This document shows, one piece after another, positions 43,124 through 52,468 of a stretch of 64,000 bases of DNA. Positions within the stretch are counted from its first letter, which is position 1, and each line of letters begins with the position of its first letter. A model generated the notes under the pieces. It worked only from the letters and a program-made list of their open reading frames with translations. It was not told the origin of the DNA and did no database searches. Made by a program: the position numbers and the translations under genes. The stretch comes from Verrucomicrobiaceae bacterium (lineage in GTDB: Bacteria > Verrucomicrobiota > Verrucomicrobiia > Verrucomicrobiales > Verrucomicrobiaceae): positions 16,885 to 80,884 of the forward strand of contig JAIXOU010000064.1 in NCBI GenBank assembly GCA_027486585.1, given 5' to 3'.

Positions 43124-44011
43124 TCATTTTTGACCTGGTATATCGTCACTCGCCTGAATGTCGACGGGGTAGGGGAACGAGAGGCTCTGGATGTCGGCAC
43201 GCAGCTTTTCCGCTGCGGCATGGGACAAGGGCGATCGTGACCCGAAATGAAATGTATCTGGGTTTGGAATGAAGGAGCAGTTTGATGTGCTGATACCCGC
43301 ATTCAGAAGCAGCTTCATCCCGTGATACCTGATGTCATCGAATCTTCGCCTTCGCTCCAAGATGGCTCTGAGGCGATCTAGTTCCGAATTCTCATCTTGG
43401 TCGCAGTCTTCGGAAGCAGCTGCTCCTTGTTTGTCTTTTTGAATCCGCTTAGCAGACTTTCTCCGCCTTTTGGGTTGCACAGGCCAGTCTGATGCAGACT
43501 GGCGGTCATAGAGCCGATGGTGATGAAAAAGCTGATTGATAGCGCCTGCGATGCGGCCTGCAGGATAACAGACATGCTCCTCTGGATCTTCCTTATCTGG
43601 CCAGGATTTACGACCCGCAACCCGCCTTGAATAGGCATAGGCCGCGTGCACACTTTCGTGGGTGATGTAATCCATCTTCAGATTGCCCAGAACGAATCCT
43701 GCGACGCAAAAATAAACCGGGTCAATTTGCCAAACTGGTGGACGCCGAGGGGTGCCCTTTGGCGGATGAAAAGTGACAATGCTTGTGAGACCAGTCACAA
43801 CGGCTCGCACCGTATCATCCGGGGGCTTGCGATGTCCCAAACCCAGCCGCCAAAAGCGCTGAAGAGCGGCCAAATCATGAAAGACTAGAATCTTGGCTTT
43901 AAGCCTGGAATGGTCGGATACTGTGACATCGCCTGAAAAGACGATGCCTTCTGAGCCTGATAGTGTGGACCAATCATCGGGCAAGGGAGGGGTGGCAAAG
44001 CGGATTTGCAT
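43124..44011 (-). CDS. HExxH putative metallopeptidase of the VRR-NUC module, copy 2
   Basis: 295 residues from the ATG at 44011; an upstream in-frame ATG at 44062 falls in the conserved leader. ITHESVHAAYAYSRR and DPEEHVCYPAG repeat the zinc-site pattern of copy 1 without change. The basic centre and C-terminus (SPLSHAAAEKLRADIQSLSF) are also conserved. Substitutions cluster in the linker after the zinc site (EDCDQDENSELDRL). Gene order and spacing (62 bp) to VRR-NUC match copy 1. Confidence 0.7.
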   Translation of the reverse strand: MQIRFATPPLPDDWSTLSGSEGIVFSGDVTVSDHSRLKAKILVFHDLAALQRFWRLGLGHRKPPDDTVRAVVTGLTSIVTFHPPKGTPRRPPVWQIDPVYFCVAGFVLGNLKMDYITHESVHAAYAYSRRVAGRKSWPDKEDPEEHVCYPAGRIAGAINQLFHHHRLYDRQSASDWPVQPKRRRKSAKRIQKDKQGAAASEDCDQDENSELDRLRAILERRRRFDDIRYHGMKLLLNAGISTSNCSFIPNPDTFHFGSRSPLSHAAAEKLRADIQSLSFPYPVDIQASDDIPGQK

Positions 44012-44013
44012 CT

Positions 44014-44092
44014 GGAAGTCTGTGTTAAGGATGGAGAAGGGTGGCGGCAGGAAGGGCCGCATAAGGATAAATATAAACAGGCGCGCCCGTAC
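44014..44092 (-). promoter_or_regulatory. Perfectly conserved 79-bp leader of the VRR-NUC module, copy 2
   Basis: Identical in every base to 9182-9260, with the same palindrome GGCGCGCC, AT-rich element and small hairpin before the HExxH gene. Beyond both ends the two copies differ. Confidence 0.55.
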
Positions 44093-44956
44093 ACGCCCGA
44101 GAGGCCAAGTTGCTGGGGAGGTGTCTTCACACCTGTCGACTACGGGACGGAATCGGTTCCTTCAACTTTGGCGGCGGCTTTTGCTGTGTAGATGTCTTTG
44201 TTGGAGATCATGGTCTGATGCTGATATGGTTTTGCTGGGGCTGAGGAATAAGTGTTTTGTGCATCCTGCAAAGATAGACTGCCGAGCAAAGGGTCAGCGC
44301 CCTCACCTAGCGTGGGAGAGCGCTGCCGAGTTCCTAGAATCTATGTTTCTAAGATGCTGGTTTTCAGTGATGTGGGATTTATTCTGGAAGGGCGTATTCA
44401 CACTTTCGGCTCTTTGCCTCCATGCTCTGCTTCTCTGCTCTCATTCTCCCTCTTAACGGCGATATAAGAGTAATTGCGCTAGGCCGGTCGGTCATGTCCG
44501 ATGGAGGCTCGCAGTCTGAACATGGAATCTTGTATTCGGTGACTAGGACTTACGCCAAGCCTGATATCGGTGGCACGGAGGTTGGTAGTTTTAGCGCCGT
44601 TGGGGCGTAGCAGCGTGGACGGCATACAACTGCCGCAGCTACGCAGTGAGCATGGCCTGGACGGCCTTTTGTGCAGTGGGCATTTTACCAAAGCGGCCTA
44701 TAGAATAGTGAAGAGTGACCTCGATATTCCCGGATCAATGTCCATAAAATTGAGCTGCAAGAAATCATTAATTACACTTCCAAATAAACGGCGCAAGGTC
44801 TTGACTCTCTGAATCTTTACAGCATATCGATGCAGAATTAACTTAATGTAGTTTTTAAGAAATCTATTTCCGTGATCTTCTTGCTCACTATGCATTGATG
44901 ACAATCAAACACCAACCGCTACTCGACCTCACCGCCAGATATTTTGACTTGTTGAT
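44093..44956. other. Long intergenic stretch upstream of VRR-NUC module, copy 2
   Basis: 864 bp without a secure gene. The first 360 bp are the diverged counterpart of 9261-9640. A 23-codon frame starts at about 44210 on the minus strand (MISNKDIYTAKAAAK), matching a small frame in copy 1. A 68-codon minus-strand frame at 44698-44904 shows no motif and is not called. The right end is the 3' end of the helicase gene. Confidence 0.4.
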
Positions 44957-46972
44957 CTACTCTGGCATTCTAACAACGCACCGTGAGGTGGGGGCGGTAT
45001 GGGGCGCACAGCCATCTGGGCACTTGCTTGGATCACCACATTTCTCGATCATGAAGTTGAGGCTAAATTTTTTTGCTGAACTCGGTGAATTCATCTCGAC
45101 AGATCCGTCCTTAATCCTCTTGCAATGCAAACGCATGCCAAGGTAACCAAAAATCTTTCCTGCCAAATTATCGGGAAAAGATGGGGCCTTAGCCAACTCA
45201 CAGAAAAGAGGAAGAGCCAGCTCGGGAGTGGCAAGTCGGGCCAATTTCGGATTTCTAGCATCACCGGAAGACAACATCACCACCAACTTGGCCTGCGCCC
45301 TGCTAAACGCCACATTGATTAATCGGTAGCCCTCATCGCAGCAGAGGAAGCTGCCACAGCCATCGACGGGGTCGAATATGATGATCTTCTTCTCTGATCC
45401 CTGCGCACGATGGACAGTGCTCACCGGCACGATGCACTGCGCCTCTTTCAGCAGTTTGCGGATCAGACGGCGTTGGGCCCGAAACGGAGTCAGCACCTGA
45501 ATATCTTCTTTCGTTAGGCCGGATTGAAGGAACGATGCTACCATGTCCCGCGCATATTCCGCAGATTCATGCCGGACGAATCCATCCCATGCCGCGGTGT
45601 AGTAGCCATCAGACTGGATGGGGATCACGGTAACCCGTTCCTCCTCGCTGCAAACATCACGATCCTCTTTCCACTTGTCATTTGCACACTCCTTCGGGCA
45701 AACGACGAGCTTTCCATCATAAAAGGTATCACTTACAACCTTACAAATGGGTGCCGCCATTCGGGACTGTTCGTTGAGAAATTTGGTTGCGTCTGGCGGT
45801 GCTTGTTTGCGGATTTCGAAAGGCGACAGACTCATCCAGCGCTTTGCGATCAAGTGATCAGATTGGCAGATCGGCGACAATTGGCGTTCGTCACCTGCGA
45901 AAAGGACGCGTTTGGCAAACGGAAGAAGCGCAAGAGCATGCGCCATTGATACCTGACTCGCCTCATCAATGATGAGATAGTCGAAACGAGGAACCTCACG
46001 GAGCACCGAATTATCGAATGCGGCCCGTGTCGTGGTCATCGCCGCCAAACGGGCGTTTTTGAGAATCACAAGGTTCTGTTGTCGTAGGCGATCTCTCAGA
46101 TCATCATCTTTTTCTTTCCAAGCGGCCATTTCGAGAACCCTACCTTGTTCAGGGCGCTTTCGTTGGTGTTCCATCAATTCATGGATCAGAACGTCATCAC
46201 GCTTCGGTAAAAGATGCTGCCTGTCCTCGTAGTGCAGCGCGAGGAACTGGGAGCCAATCCGTTTACATGCCTGTCTCTCTGCACTTATCTTGTCTTTTAC
46301 TAGGCTTGCCAGAGCCTTGTCAATGGCAACCAGCGCCTGATCTGTCGCGGAATTGGTCGTGGAAACCAGAAGGATTCTGCACTCTGGACTCTGATGTAGC
46401 ATGCAGGCAACGAGTGCACCTAGCGTGGTCGTCTTGCCCGTGCCTGGTGGGCCCCAGAGAAAAGCAATCGGCCAGCCTGGAAGGTTTTCCGCCTTCTTTT
46501 GCCCCTCACGTAGCCACGGGAAGACGCTGAGTGAAGCAGAGGTGCCATCAGGGGTTGTTGCTTTTAACGCGTGCGACAACCAGTCATTGATTCGGTCAGT
46601 CCAAACAGGGTCAGACCATACCATCTTTAACGCCTCGAGAAATCGTGGTGGATAAAGTAAAATCTTGCCATGCAAGGCCGGGGGAGGGCCGGATAAATCT
46701 GCCAAAACCACGCAATCGTCCTCAACATCGACCACTAGAACCTTGGCGCTTCCCTTGTCAGGTTCTGGCCACCAAGCTTGAGATCCTTCAAAAGTCTCGT
46801 CGAGTGGCGGTGTTTTGGCGTTCAGCTTCTTCAACCCAACTGTCAACCATCGCCCGTCCTTCTTCACGGAGACCACCTCAAACGCATAGAAGTCTGGTTG
46901 CGCATCCAGTTCGAATTGAATGGCCTGAATCACTTCCGAAGAAGATATTGGAAGGCTGATTGGCATTTTCAT
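44957..46972 (-). CDS. Superfamily 1 helicase (UPF1/DNA2-like)
   Basis: 671 residues from the ATG at 46972. Walker A LWGPPGTGKTTTLG, motif II YLIIDEASQVSMAH, motif III LFAGDERQLSPI, motif IV NEQSRMAAPI, motif V VSTVHRAQGSEKKII and motif VI NVAFSRAQAKLVVM, as in AAA_11/AAA_12 helicases. The first 120 residues are a small beta-rich domain with DGRWLTVGLKKLN. It unwinds RNA or DNA 5' to 3' in characterised relatives. A longer frame to 47038 adds 22 hydrophobic residues that do not look native. No nuclease is fused, but such helicases often stand in defence islands. Confidence 0.9.
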   Translation of the reverse strand: MKMPISLPISSSEVIQAIQFELDAQPDFYAFEVVSVKKDGRWLTVGLKKLNAKTPPLDETFEGSQAWWPEPDKGSAKVLVVDVEDDCVVLADLSGPPPALHGKILLYPPRFLEALKMVWSDPVWTDRINDWLSHALKATTPDGTSASLSVFPWLREGQKKAENLPGWPIAFLWGPPGTGKTTTLGALVACMLHQSPECRILLVSTTNSATDQALVAIDKALASLVKDKISAERQACKRIGSQFLALHYEDRQHLLPKRDDVLIHELMEHQRKRPEQGRVLEMAAWKEKDDDLRDRLRQQNLVILKNARLAAMTTTRAAFDNSVLREVPRFDYLIIDEASQVSMAHALALLPFAKRVLFAGDERQLSPICQSDHLIAKRWMSLSPFEIRKQAPPDATKFLNEQSRMAAPICKVVSDTFYDGKLVVCPKECANDKWKEDRDVCSEEERVTVIPIQSDGYYTAAWDGFVRHESAEYARDMVASFLQSGLTKEDIQVLTPFRAQRRLIRKLLKEAQCIVPVSTVHRAQGSEKKIIIFDPVDGCGSFLCCDEGYRLINVAFSRAQAKLVVMLSSGDARNPKLARLATPELALPLFCELAKAPSFPDNLAGKIFGYLGMRLHCKRIKDGSVEMNSPSSAKKFSLNFMIEKCGDPSKCPDGCAPHTAPTSRCVVRMPE

Positions 46973-47104
46973 GATAATAAAGGACTTAAAGTATTCGCGT
47001 CGGCAGAGAATTTTCCAACTGTAAATTCTGACTGCCATGAAATGGCTTTTAATGGGGGCCGATGGAGTTTGGTCGGACGTGTAGATAGAAAAGCAGACGT
47101 CTGT

Positions 47105-47350
47105 TCATGGCGTGGAATTTAGGCACAGTAAGAGACGGCAGAACATGGCTCCACAGAGGCCCAGCAAGAGGATGAGACAGCCGCGTGTGGTGCGGTTGTA
47201 AATGCGGTTCTTGAGCGCCTGCTTTGGATCGGTGAGCCTGCCCCAGCCGTGAGGAACTTTCAATCCGAGGTAATGGCGAACGAACCGCTTTGCGGACGTG
47301 CGGGCAGCGATGCGTTTCTTGAGTGATGGAATACGCAGACCAAATTTCAT
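47105..47350 (-). CDS. Small basic membrane protein, copy 2
   Basis: 81 residues, about 90% identical by eye to copy 1 at 37093-37338: the same basic start, the GWG..TDPK motif and one C-terminal membrane helix (LILLLGLCGAMFC). The DNA beyond the stop (CTGTTCATGG...TGGAATTTA) is also shared, so both copies may be part of a mobile or repeated unit of about 300 bp. Confidence 0.7.
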   Translation of the reverse strand: MKFGLRIPSLKKRIAARTSAKRFVRHYLGLKVPHGWGRLTDPKQALKNRIYNRTTRGCLILLLGLCGAMFCRLLLCLNSTP

Positions 47351-47584
47351 GCATTCAGTGAGTTGAAACTCCCGCGCGTAGTCAAAGTATGTTTGGTTGT
47401 TCAGGTGATCGAGACGATCGAGTCTAGTTAGTTAACAGTCTTGAATGGATTTTCAGCCATCGAACCGAGAGCTCACATGAGAAGCTTGATGGGTTCCACA
47501 TTGAGACTCTACAAATCATTGCATTGTGTGAAATGATTTGTGCAGTCGTGAGCGCTGCAAAATTACGAGGGCTTTACAGTGTCT

Positions 47585-47597
47585 AGATTTGGCACTT
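47585..47597 (+). promoter_or_regulatory. 13-bp repeat before the ankyrin-like gene
   Basis: AGATTTGGCACTT ends 20 bases before the ATG at 47618. The same 13 bases occur at 48942-48954, 21 bases before the NADAR start at 48976. Equal position before two neighbouring starts suggests a shared promoter or regulator site. Confidence 0.45.
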
Positions 47598-47617
47598 AGG
47601 ATTGTTTAAGTTGTCGC

Positions 47618-48916
47618 ATGAACAACTCATCTAACGACCTCTCCACTCAAGAAACTCTTTACAGTCCAATCCGTGCAGATTTGGCGATTAAAGCCGCCTA
47701 CATTGTCGCCACAGAACGTGCTGGTGATTCAGGTGTCGTTCATGACGAAAACAAATGGTGCGCAGCACAAAACGTCAGGCAATCTTATTCTCAGGAAGAA
47801 TTGGACCGTTGCATTAATCTGGTTCGGAACGGCACCTTGCAAATTGAACAGGTCATTTTTAATCATGAACCTGTCACCATTCAAATCGCCCGAAATGACT
47901 GCTCCCCCTTTAAGAGTGGCACAATTAGCATGCCGTGCTGGATCACCGAGGAAAACATTTGTAAAATCGAGTCTGTCGGAGGGCCTTTTATTCTTGCCAT
48001 GGAGACCGTGGACCACGGAGATTCAAGCAACAACATTGACGAGATTTACAAGTGCAACCTGCCTCTAGAAACCTATCCTTTAACGGGTTCTGATTCATTC
48101 GATGAGATGGGGTATTACCAGAGAATCAAGGTCTTCACCTCCATCGATGCCCCCGATGATTATTCGGATGCGTTTTTGAAGTATCTTCACTGCACCGATC
48201 ATTTTCTGATGTTTAAAGAGGTTCGAGTTCGTTCCATCGTTTCACTTCACGCTGCAGCAAGACTGGGAGACTTTTCCGAAGTCCCAGCAGAAGCCATGGC
48301 TTCCTATCTTGATTGGCACGGGCAGTATAGGGACGGCGAGATCTGGTATGACGAAGCCAATTGTAATTCGGCTTTTCACCATGCGGCCCTTGCAGGTCAT
48401 TTTGACCAAGTCCCTGCTTCTATCTTTTCGGCCGCAGGCCTGCTGAAAATTGGACTAGTCGACAAGGAGTTTGCACTCAGTCATTCCGAAGTTATTCAAT
48501 TGGAATGGATTGAATACCATGACCATGACGCCGTAGACTTTTGTGCAAAATATGAAAAGGCCCTCACACTTGAGGAGGAGTGGCACAAGAATAATACCGG
48601 GATCGCGCCCGATTTTGAAAAAGAAGTCGGAGTTCCAAAAAGACGTGTTCTTGACATGGCCTATGCTTGTCCGGTGGTTCTTGCCTTTGTTCATGGCCAA
48701 ACTGACAAGGTTGTCGAGGTCATCCAATCGGTGCCTGCAACTGAATGGGTGAAGGCTAATCAATGGGCTCACACAAGTCTCGCTGGAGTTGCTGAGAAAA
48801 TCGGTATTCAAGGCAGAATTAGCCATCTTCTCGCCGAGGTGAATCAACTTACCCCTCCGCCATTCGAGGAGGAGGAACGAGACACGCCATTTCCGGACGA
48901 CTGGGACGATTGTTGA
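47618..48916 (+). CDS. Protein with ankyrin-like repeats
   Basis: 432 residues, soluble. Two ankyrin-like units are seen in the middle (LHAAARLGDFSEVPAEAM and AFHHAALAGHFDQVPASIF), and a weaker third near the end. The first 190 residues are beta-rich and not recognised (EQVIFNHEPVTIQIARND, YQRIKVFTSIDAPDDY). The acidic tail ends PFEEEERDTPFPDDWDDC. It could bind a partner protein, for example the NADAR enzyme encoded 59 bp downstream, with which it may be co-regulated through the shared 13-bp repeat. Confidence 0.65.
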   Translation: MNNSSNDLSTQETLYSPIRADLAIKAAYIVATERAGDSGVVHDENKWCAAQNVRQSYSQEELDRCINLVRNGTLQIEQVIFNHEPVTIQIARNDCSPFKSGTISMPCWITEENICKIESVGGPFILAMETVDHGDSSNNIDEIYKCNLPLETYPLTGSDSFDEMGYYQRIKVFTSIDAPDDYSDAFLKYLHCTDHFLMFKEVRVRSIVSLHAAARLGDFSEVPAEAMASYLDWHGQYRDGEIWYDEANCNSAFHHAALAGHFDQVPASIFSAAGLLKIGLVDKEFALSHSEVIQLEWIEYHDHDAVDFCAKYEKALTLEEEWHKNNTGIAPDFEKEVGVPKRRVLDMAYACPVVLAFVHGQTDKVVEVIQSVPATEWVKANQWAHTSLAGVAEKIGIQGRISHLLAEVNQLTPPPFEEEERDTPFPDDWDDC

Positions 48917-48941
48917 ATCATCAGATTTTTGGTGGGTGTCA

Positions 48942-48954
48942 AGATTTGGCACTT
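48942..48954 (+). promoter_or_regulatory. 13-bp repeat before the NADAR gene
   Basis: Second copy of AGATTTGGCACTT, 21 bases before ATG 48976; see 47585-47597. Confidence 0.45.
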
Positions 48955-48975
48955 TACACGGTTCAATGTTCGCCC

Positions 48976-49641
48976 ATGACAAAAACCATCCAAACCAACG
49001 AGTGTGTAGCGTTCTCTAAGACTAAGGAATCCTTCGGTGGATTTTCGAACATGTCTTCGGAGTATCCATTGATAGTGAACGGTGTGACTTTTCCAACTTC
49101 GGAACACTTTTATCAGTGTATGAAGTATGTGGATCAACCTGACATTCAGAGAGAGATCATCGGAGAGAAAAATCCTCTTCTGATGAAAAATAAACAAAAG
49201 AAACATCGTGAACTCATCAGGAAAGACTGGGAGGATCTGAAGGAGGTGATCATGGAGATCACCGTTCATCTCAAACTGGTTTCCCATTGGGTCAAGTTTG
49301 GGAATCTTCTCATCGAATCGGGTGAGAAGGAGATCGTTGAGATTTCGAAAAAGGATTCGTTCTGGGGAATGATTCCTCAGGTTTCAAATACTGGAATTCT
49401 CGTGGGTGAAAACAAACTGGGAGGAATTCTTGTTCGATTCAGGGATCTGATTCGAACGGAAGGAACGAGAAGTGAACTGGTGAATTGGAATCCGGATCAT
49501 CAGTTTCGGATCATGTTCAATGGTGAGTTCATGGAGGGGGTGAATGTTTTGGAGAAGGTTCAAGAAGTGGGGAATCGATCATTCGATTATCTCATCAAGA
49601 AGGGCGCTGCCTCTTACCCTCAGTTCGCCCTTGCGGCGTGA
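48976..49641 (+). CDS. NADAR family protein (YbiA-like N-glycosidase)
   Basis: 221 residues. CVAFSKTKESFGGFSNMSS, YPLIVNGVTFPTSEHFYQCM, DSFWGMIPQVSNTG and NKLGGILVRFRDLI match the NADAR family, which hydrolyses N-glycosidic bonds of ADP-ribosylated or riboflavin-related nucleotides. Reported members remove ADP-ribose from guanine in DNA, linking them to toxin-antitoxin and phage defence. The ATG at 48976 excludes an upstream extension that overlaps the previous gene. Its stop overlaps the GTG of the following small membrane protein. Confidence 0.87.
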   Translation: MTKTIQTNECVAFSKTKESFGGFSNMSSEYPLIVNGVTFPTSEHFYQCMKYVDQPDIQREIIGEKNPLLMKNKQKKHRELIRKDWEDLKEVIMEITVHLKLVSHWVKFGNLLIESGEKEIVEISKKDSFWGMIPQVSNTGILVGENKLGGILVRFRDLIRTEGTRSELVNWNPDHQFRIMFNGEFMEGVNVLEKVQEVGNRSFDYLIKKGAASYPQFALAA

Positions 49642-49838
49642 GCCTGCTAAGAGTCATGCCTTACGTTCTCCTAATTCTATCCGCCGTTGCCCTTGCGGCC
49701 ATTCAAGGGCTTCTAATCATCCTCAAGCTCACCGGGGAATTTACGGTGAGCTGGGGGTTGATCCTCTTGCCATGCTGGTTCGTGTGTGCGGTGATTGTCA
49801 TCGCTCTGTTGATCTGGTTGTTTGTCCTTTTTATGTAA
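49638..49838 (+). CDS. Small two-span membrane protein
   Basis: 66 residues, GTG start overlapping the NADAR stop (GTGA); ATG 49656 is the alternative. Two hydrophobic helices, VLLILSAVALAAIQGLLIIL and PCWFVCAVIVIALLIWLFVL, joined by TGEFTVSWGLIL, a pattern like the Fragile-X-F transmembrane family. Function unknown; it may anchor or protect, being coupled to NADAR. Confidence 0.65.
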   Translation: MSLLRVMPYVLLILSAVALAAIQGLLIILKLTGEFTVSWGLILLPCWFVCAVIVIALLIWLFVLFM

Positions 49839-49849
49839 TCCCAACATTC

Positions 49850-51826
49850 ATGCCCTCTCCTTACCTTACCAAATCCGACTTCAAAAGTGCGTTCGAGTGC
49901 TACACCAAGCTCTACTACCGCAAAAATCGTTATCCAACGAACCTGCAGGACAACGACTACATGAAGTTCTTGGCAAATTCTGGCTTTATGGTGGAGTTCA
50001 TCGCCAAGGCGCAATTCCCTCAGGGTCATGATCTGACTAAAGAACTTCATCCGCAGTCTGCTTTTGATCGAACCAAAGAGATTCTGATGGCGGATGAGAA
50101 CGCTGTGATTTTTGAGGCCGCTGCGCTGGCTGACAAGTTCTACGCCAGAATCGACATCCTACGACGCGAAGGAAATGTTCTGCACCTGATTGAAGTGAAG
50201 TCGTCATCCATCGACGAAAATGAGCATGCGTCCTTTTTGACAGATAAAGGAGAAGTTATGTCGAAGTGGAAGCCCTATCTGCTCGATGTGGCTTATCAGC
50301 AGCGTGTCTTGTCGCTGACTTTCCCAGAATTTCAGGTGAAGCCATGGCTATGGGTCGTGAATAAAGGACAACCTGTCAGAGCATCTGAAACAAGAAGACT
50401 GTTCCACATTGAGCAATCGAAGACGGACCCCAAGGCAAGGCCTGAGATCCGATATTCAGGTAACCAGCAAGACCTCGTGGGAACCCGAATTCTGGCCCAT
50501 TGCGAGGTGGATCATGAGACGGGACTTCTGATGCCGGAAGTCAGGCATCGTGCCGAGGAGTTGGCTGAGTTGCTCGATGAAAACAGATGCATGACGCGTC
50601 CTACGGTCTCGATTCCCGATCTCTACAAGGTGTGCCGCAAATGCGAATACCGGTTCCCTCAAAGCAAAGAGATAAGTCCCCATGGCTTTGCCGAATGTTG
50701 GGGGGATCTGGCATCCGCCAAACCGCATATCCTGGACCTCTACAGCGTCACCCAGATCGGCACCTCAAAGTTTGATGATCCTGTGCCAGTGCTGTTATCC
50801 CAGAGGAAGGCATCCTTGCTTGATTTGAAAGAGGAACAGTTAGGCCTCTCCGGAAAGCGTCAGGAGCGTCGCCTTATCCAGTGGGAGCACTCGGCTACCA
50901 GCGGCTCCGAGCATCTGCCGGAGGCTCTGCGTCAGGAGCTTGCTTCTTTTGCCAAAGAACCGGGATATCCCTTTCACTTTATGGATTTCGAAGCCTGTGA
51001 TGTGGTTCTTCCTCATCATGCCGGCTTACGCCCTTACGAGCGCGTGGCTTTTCAATGGAGCTGTCATACGCTGGATGAACACGGTGAACTGACGCATCGG
51101 GAGTGGCTCAATACGGAGAGTGCTTTTCCTAACTTCACCTTTGCCCGCAAGTTAAGGGAGTGCATCGGAGACACTGGCACCCTTTTTGTCTGGTCTGACT
51201 ATGAGAAGACGACCTTGAACATGATTTTTCGGCAGATTGAGTCATGGATTCAAACGGACCTCCGCCAAGCTCTTCAAGTCTCCGGTTTTGAGACAGTGGA
51301 AGAACTTCAAGAACTGGCCGACTGGATTGATCGGTTGCTGGGACCGGTTGATAGTAATGGAAAGCGGCCTAACCCACCGCGTATCCGCGATCTCTACAAG
51401 CTCACTTCGCAGCATTACTTTCATCCAAGCATGCTCGGGCGGATGTCGATCAAAGCCGTGCTTCCTGCCGTTTGGGGGCAATCGGAGGCAGTGCGCAGTC
51501 ACCCATGGTTCAAGAAATACCAAAAGACTGAGTCAGGGGAAGCTGTGATGGACCCTTACAAGGCATTGCCAGCTCTGCCATTAGGCGGCGACGATGAAGA
51601 GGAGGACGATGTCGTAAGAGAAGGCACTGGAGCCATCCGTGTTTATCAAGAACTGATCTTCTTGGGCGGCGTTGATGAACCATACCGCAAGAACCGGGAG
51701 ACGCTATTGAAGCAATACTGCGAACTGGACACTGCTGCCATGGTCATGATCTGGGCGCATTGGACTGGGCATGCATCCAAGACGTCAGCACAGCAAACGA
51801 TGACTGCAATCAGTGAATCATCATGA
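49850..51826 (+). CDS. DUF2779 nuclease-like protein
   Basis: 658 residues. N-terminal YLTKSDFKSAFECYTKLYY and the PD-(D/E)XK-like segment ARIDILRREGNVLHLIEVKSSS, a Cys cluster in the middle (KVCRKCEYRFP, FAECWG), then a RNase H/DnaQ-like part beginning HFMDFEACDVVLPHHAG, DYEKTTLNM and ending YCELDTAAMVMIWAHW. This is the family layout of DUF2779, predicted to join a RecB-like nuclease with a 3'-5' exonuclease fold, perhaps with an Fe-S cluster. The first 102 codons of the longer open frame have no coding character. The following gene overlaps by 4 bp. Confidence 0.85.
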   Translation: MPSPYLTKSDFKSAFECYTKLYYRKNRYPTNLQDNDYMKFLANSGFMVEFIAKAQFPQGHDLTKELHPQSAFDRTKEILMADENAVIFEAAALADKFYARIDILRREGNVLHLIEVKSSSIDENEHASFLTDKGEVMSKWKPYLLDVAYQQRVLSLTFPEFQVKPWLWVVNKGQPVRASETRRLFHIEQSKTDPKARPEIRYSGNQQDLVGTRILAHCEVDHETGLLMPEVRHRAEELAELLDENRCMTRPTVSIPDLYKVCRKCEYRFPQSKEISPHGFAECWGDLASAKPHILDLYSVTQIGTSKFDDPVPVLLSQRKASLLDLKEEQLGLSGKRQERRLIQWEHSATSGSEHLPEALRQELASFAKEPGYPFHFMDFEACDVVLPHHAGLRPYERVAFQWSCHTLDEHGELTHREWLNTESAFPNFTFARKLRECIGDTGTLFVWSDYEKTTLNMIFRQIESWIQTDLRQALQVSGFETVEELQELADWIDRLLGPVDSNGKRPNPPRIRDLYKLTSQHYFHPSMLGRMSIKAVLPAVWGQSEAVRSHPWFKKYQKTESGEAVMDPYKALPALPLGGDDEEEDDVVREGTGAIRVYQELIFLGGVDEPYRKNRETLLKQYCELDTAAMVMIWAHWTGHASKTSAQQTMTAISESS

Positions 51827-52395
51827 CACCCTTGACGAATACAACCAAACTCACTCAGAACGAAAGCGAAGCCTTGAAAACAACGGCAAAAAAGTTGTGC
51901 GAGCTTCGTGACTTCCTTAATTCATGTCCCTTGGACGAAAACCTTGATCTCCGCAGACTCAAAACGGCGGTGGAGCAAGTTCAGGAGATTCAAGGAAACT
52001 TGGCCAACGACGGATCGCTCATTGCCTGTGTTTTGGCCCGACAATTCCTACAACGGCGATTCGAGATACCTGCATTTGATGCTGCGGCAAAGCCTCAAGG
52101 TGCCCCTGGACTTGATGTCGATGTTTTAACATCGAGTCAGAAACGCATCATCGGCGAAATTAAAACCACCGTTCCCTATGAGCGGAATCGACGTGATTTA
52201 GGAGCGAACCAAAAAGCAACTTTTATCAAGGACTTCGAAAAGCTCGAAGGAAAAGAAGCCCCGCATAAGTTTTTTTTTGTCACGAACCCCCTCACCCATG
52301 AAGTGGTGTCAGTGCGTTATGGGAAACGGCTTCGTGATGGGAACATCGAGCTCGTCTTGCTGGGTGGGGGAGAAGTATCGCTCATCAAATCTTGA
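51823..52395 (+). CDS. PD-(D/E)XK nuclease-like protein
   Basis: 190 residues. GLDVDVLTSSQKRIIGEIKTT provides Asp and E-x-K of a PD-(D/E)XK active site; the N-terminal third is helical. ATGA overlap with the DUF2779 gene indicates coupling, so the two probably act together. A restriction-type function is plausible but untested. Confidence 0.75.
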   Translation: MTPLTNTTKLTQNESEALKTTAKKLCELRDFLNSCPLDENLDLRRLKTAVEQVQEIQGNLANDGSLIACVLARQFLQRRFEIPAFDAAAKPQGAPGLDVDVLTSSQKRIIGEIKTTVPYERNRRDLGANQKATFIKDFEKLEGKEAPHKFFFVTNPLTHEVVSVRYGKRLRDGNIELVLLGGGEVSLIKS

Positions 52396-52468
52396 TCGAT
52401 TCATCCTTGCCGCAAGCTTCATTTCACTCTTCAGTATTTAAAGCCATGCCATACTCCGCTCCCCTGAT

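Noticed and set aside
49544..49849. Upstream extension of the DUF2779 frame by 102 codons
   Set aside because: It overlaps NADAR and the small membrane gene in another frame and has no domain; ATG 49850 starts the conserved family sequence.
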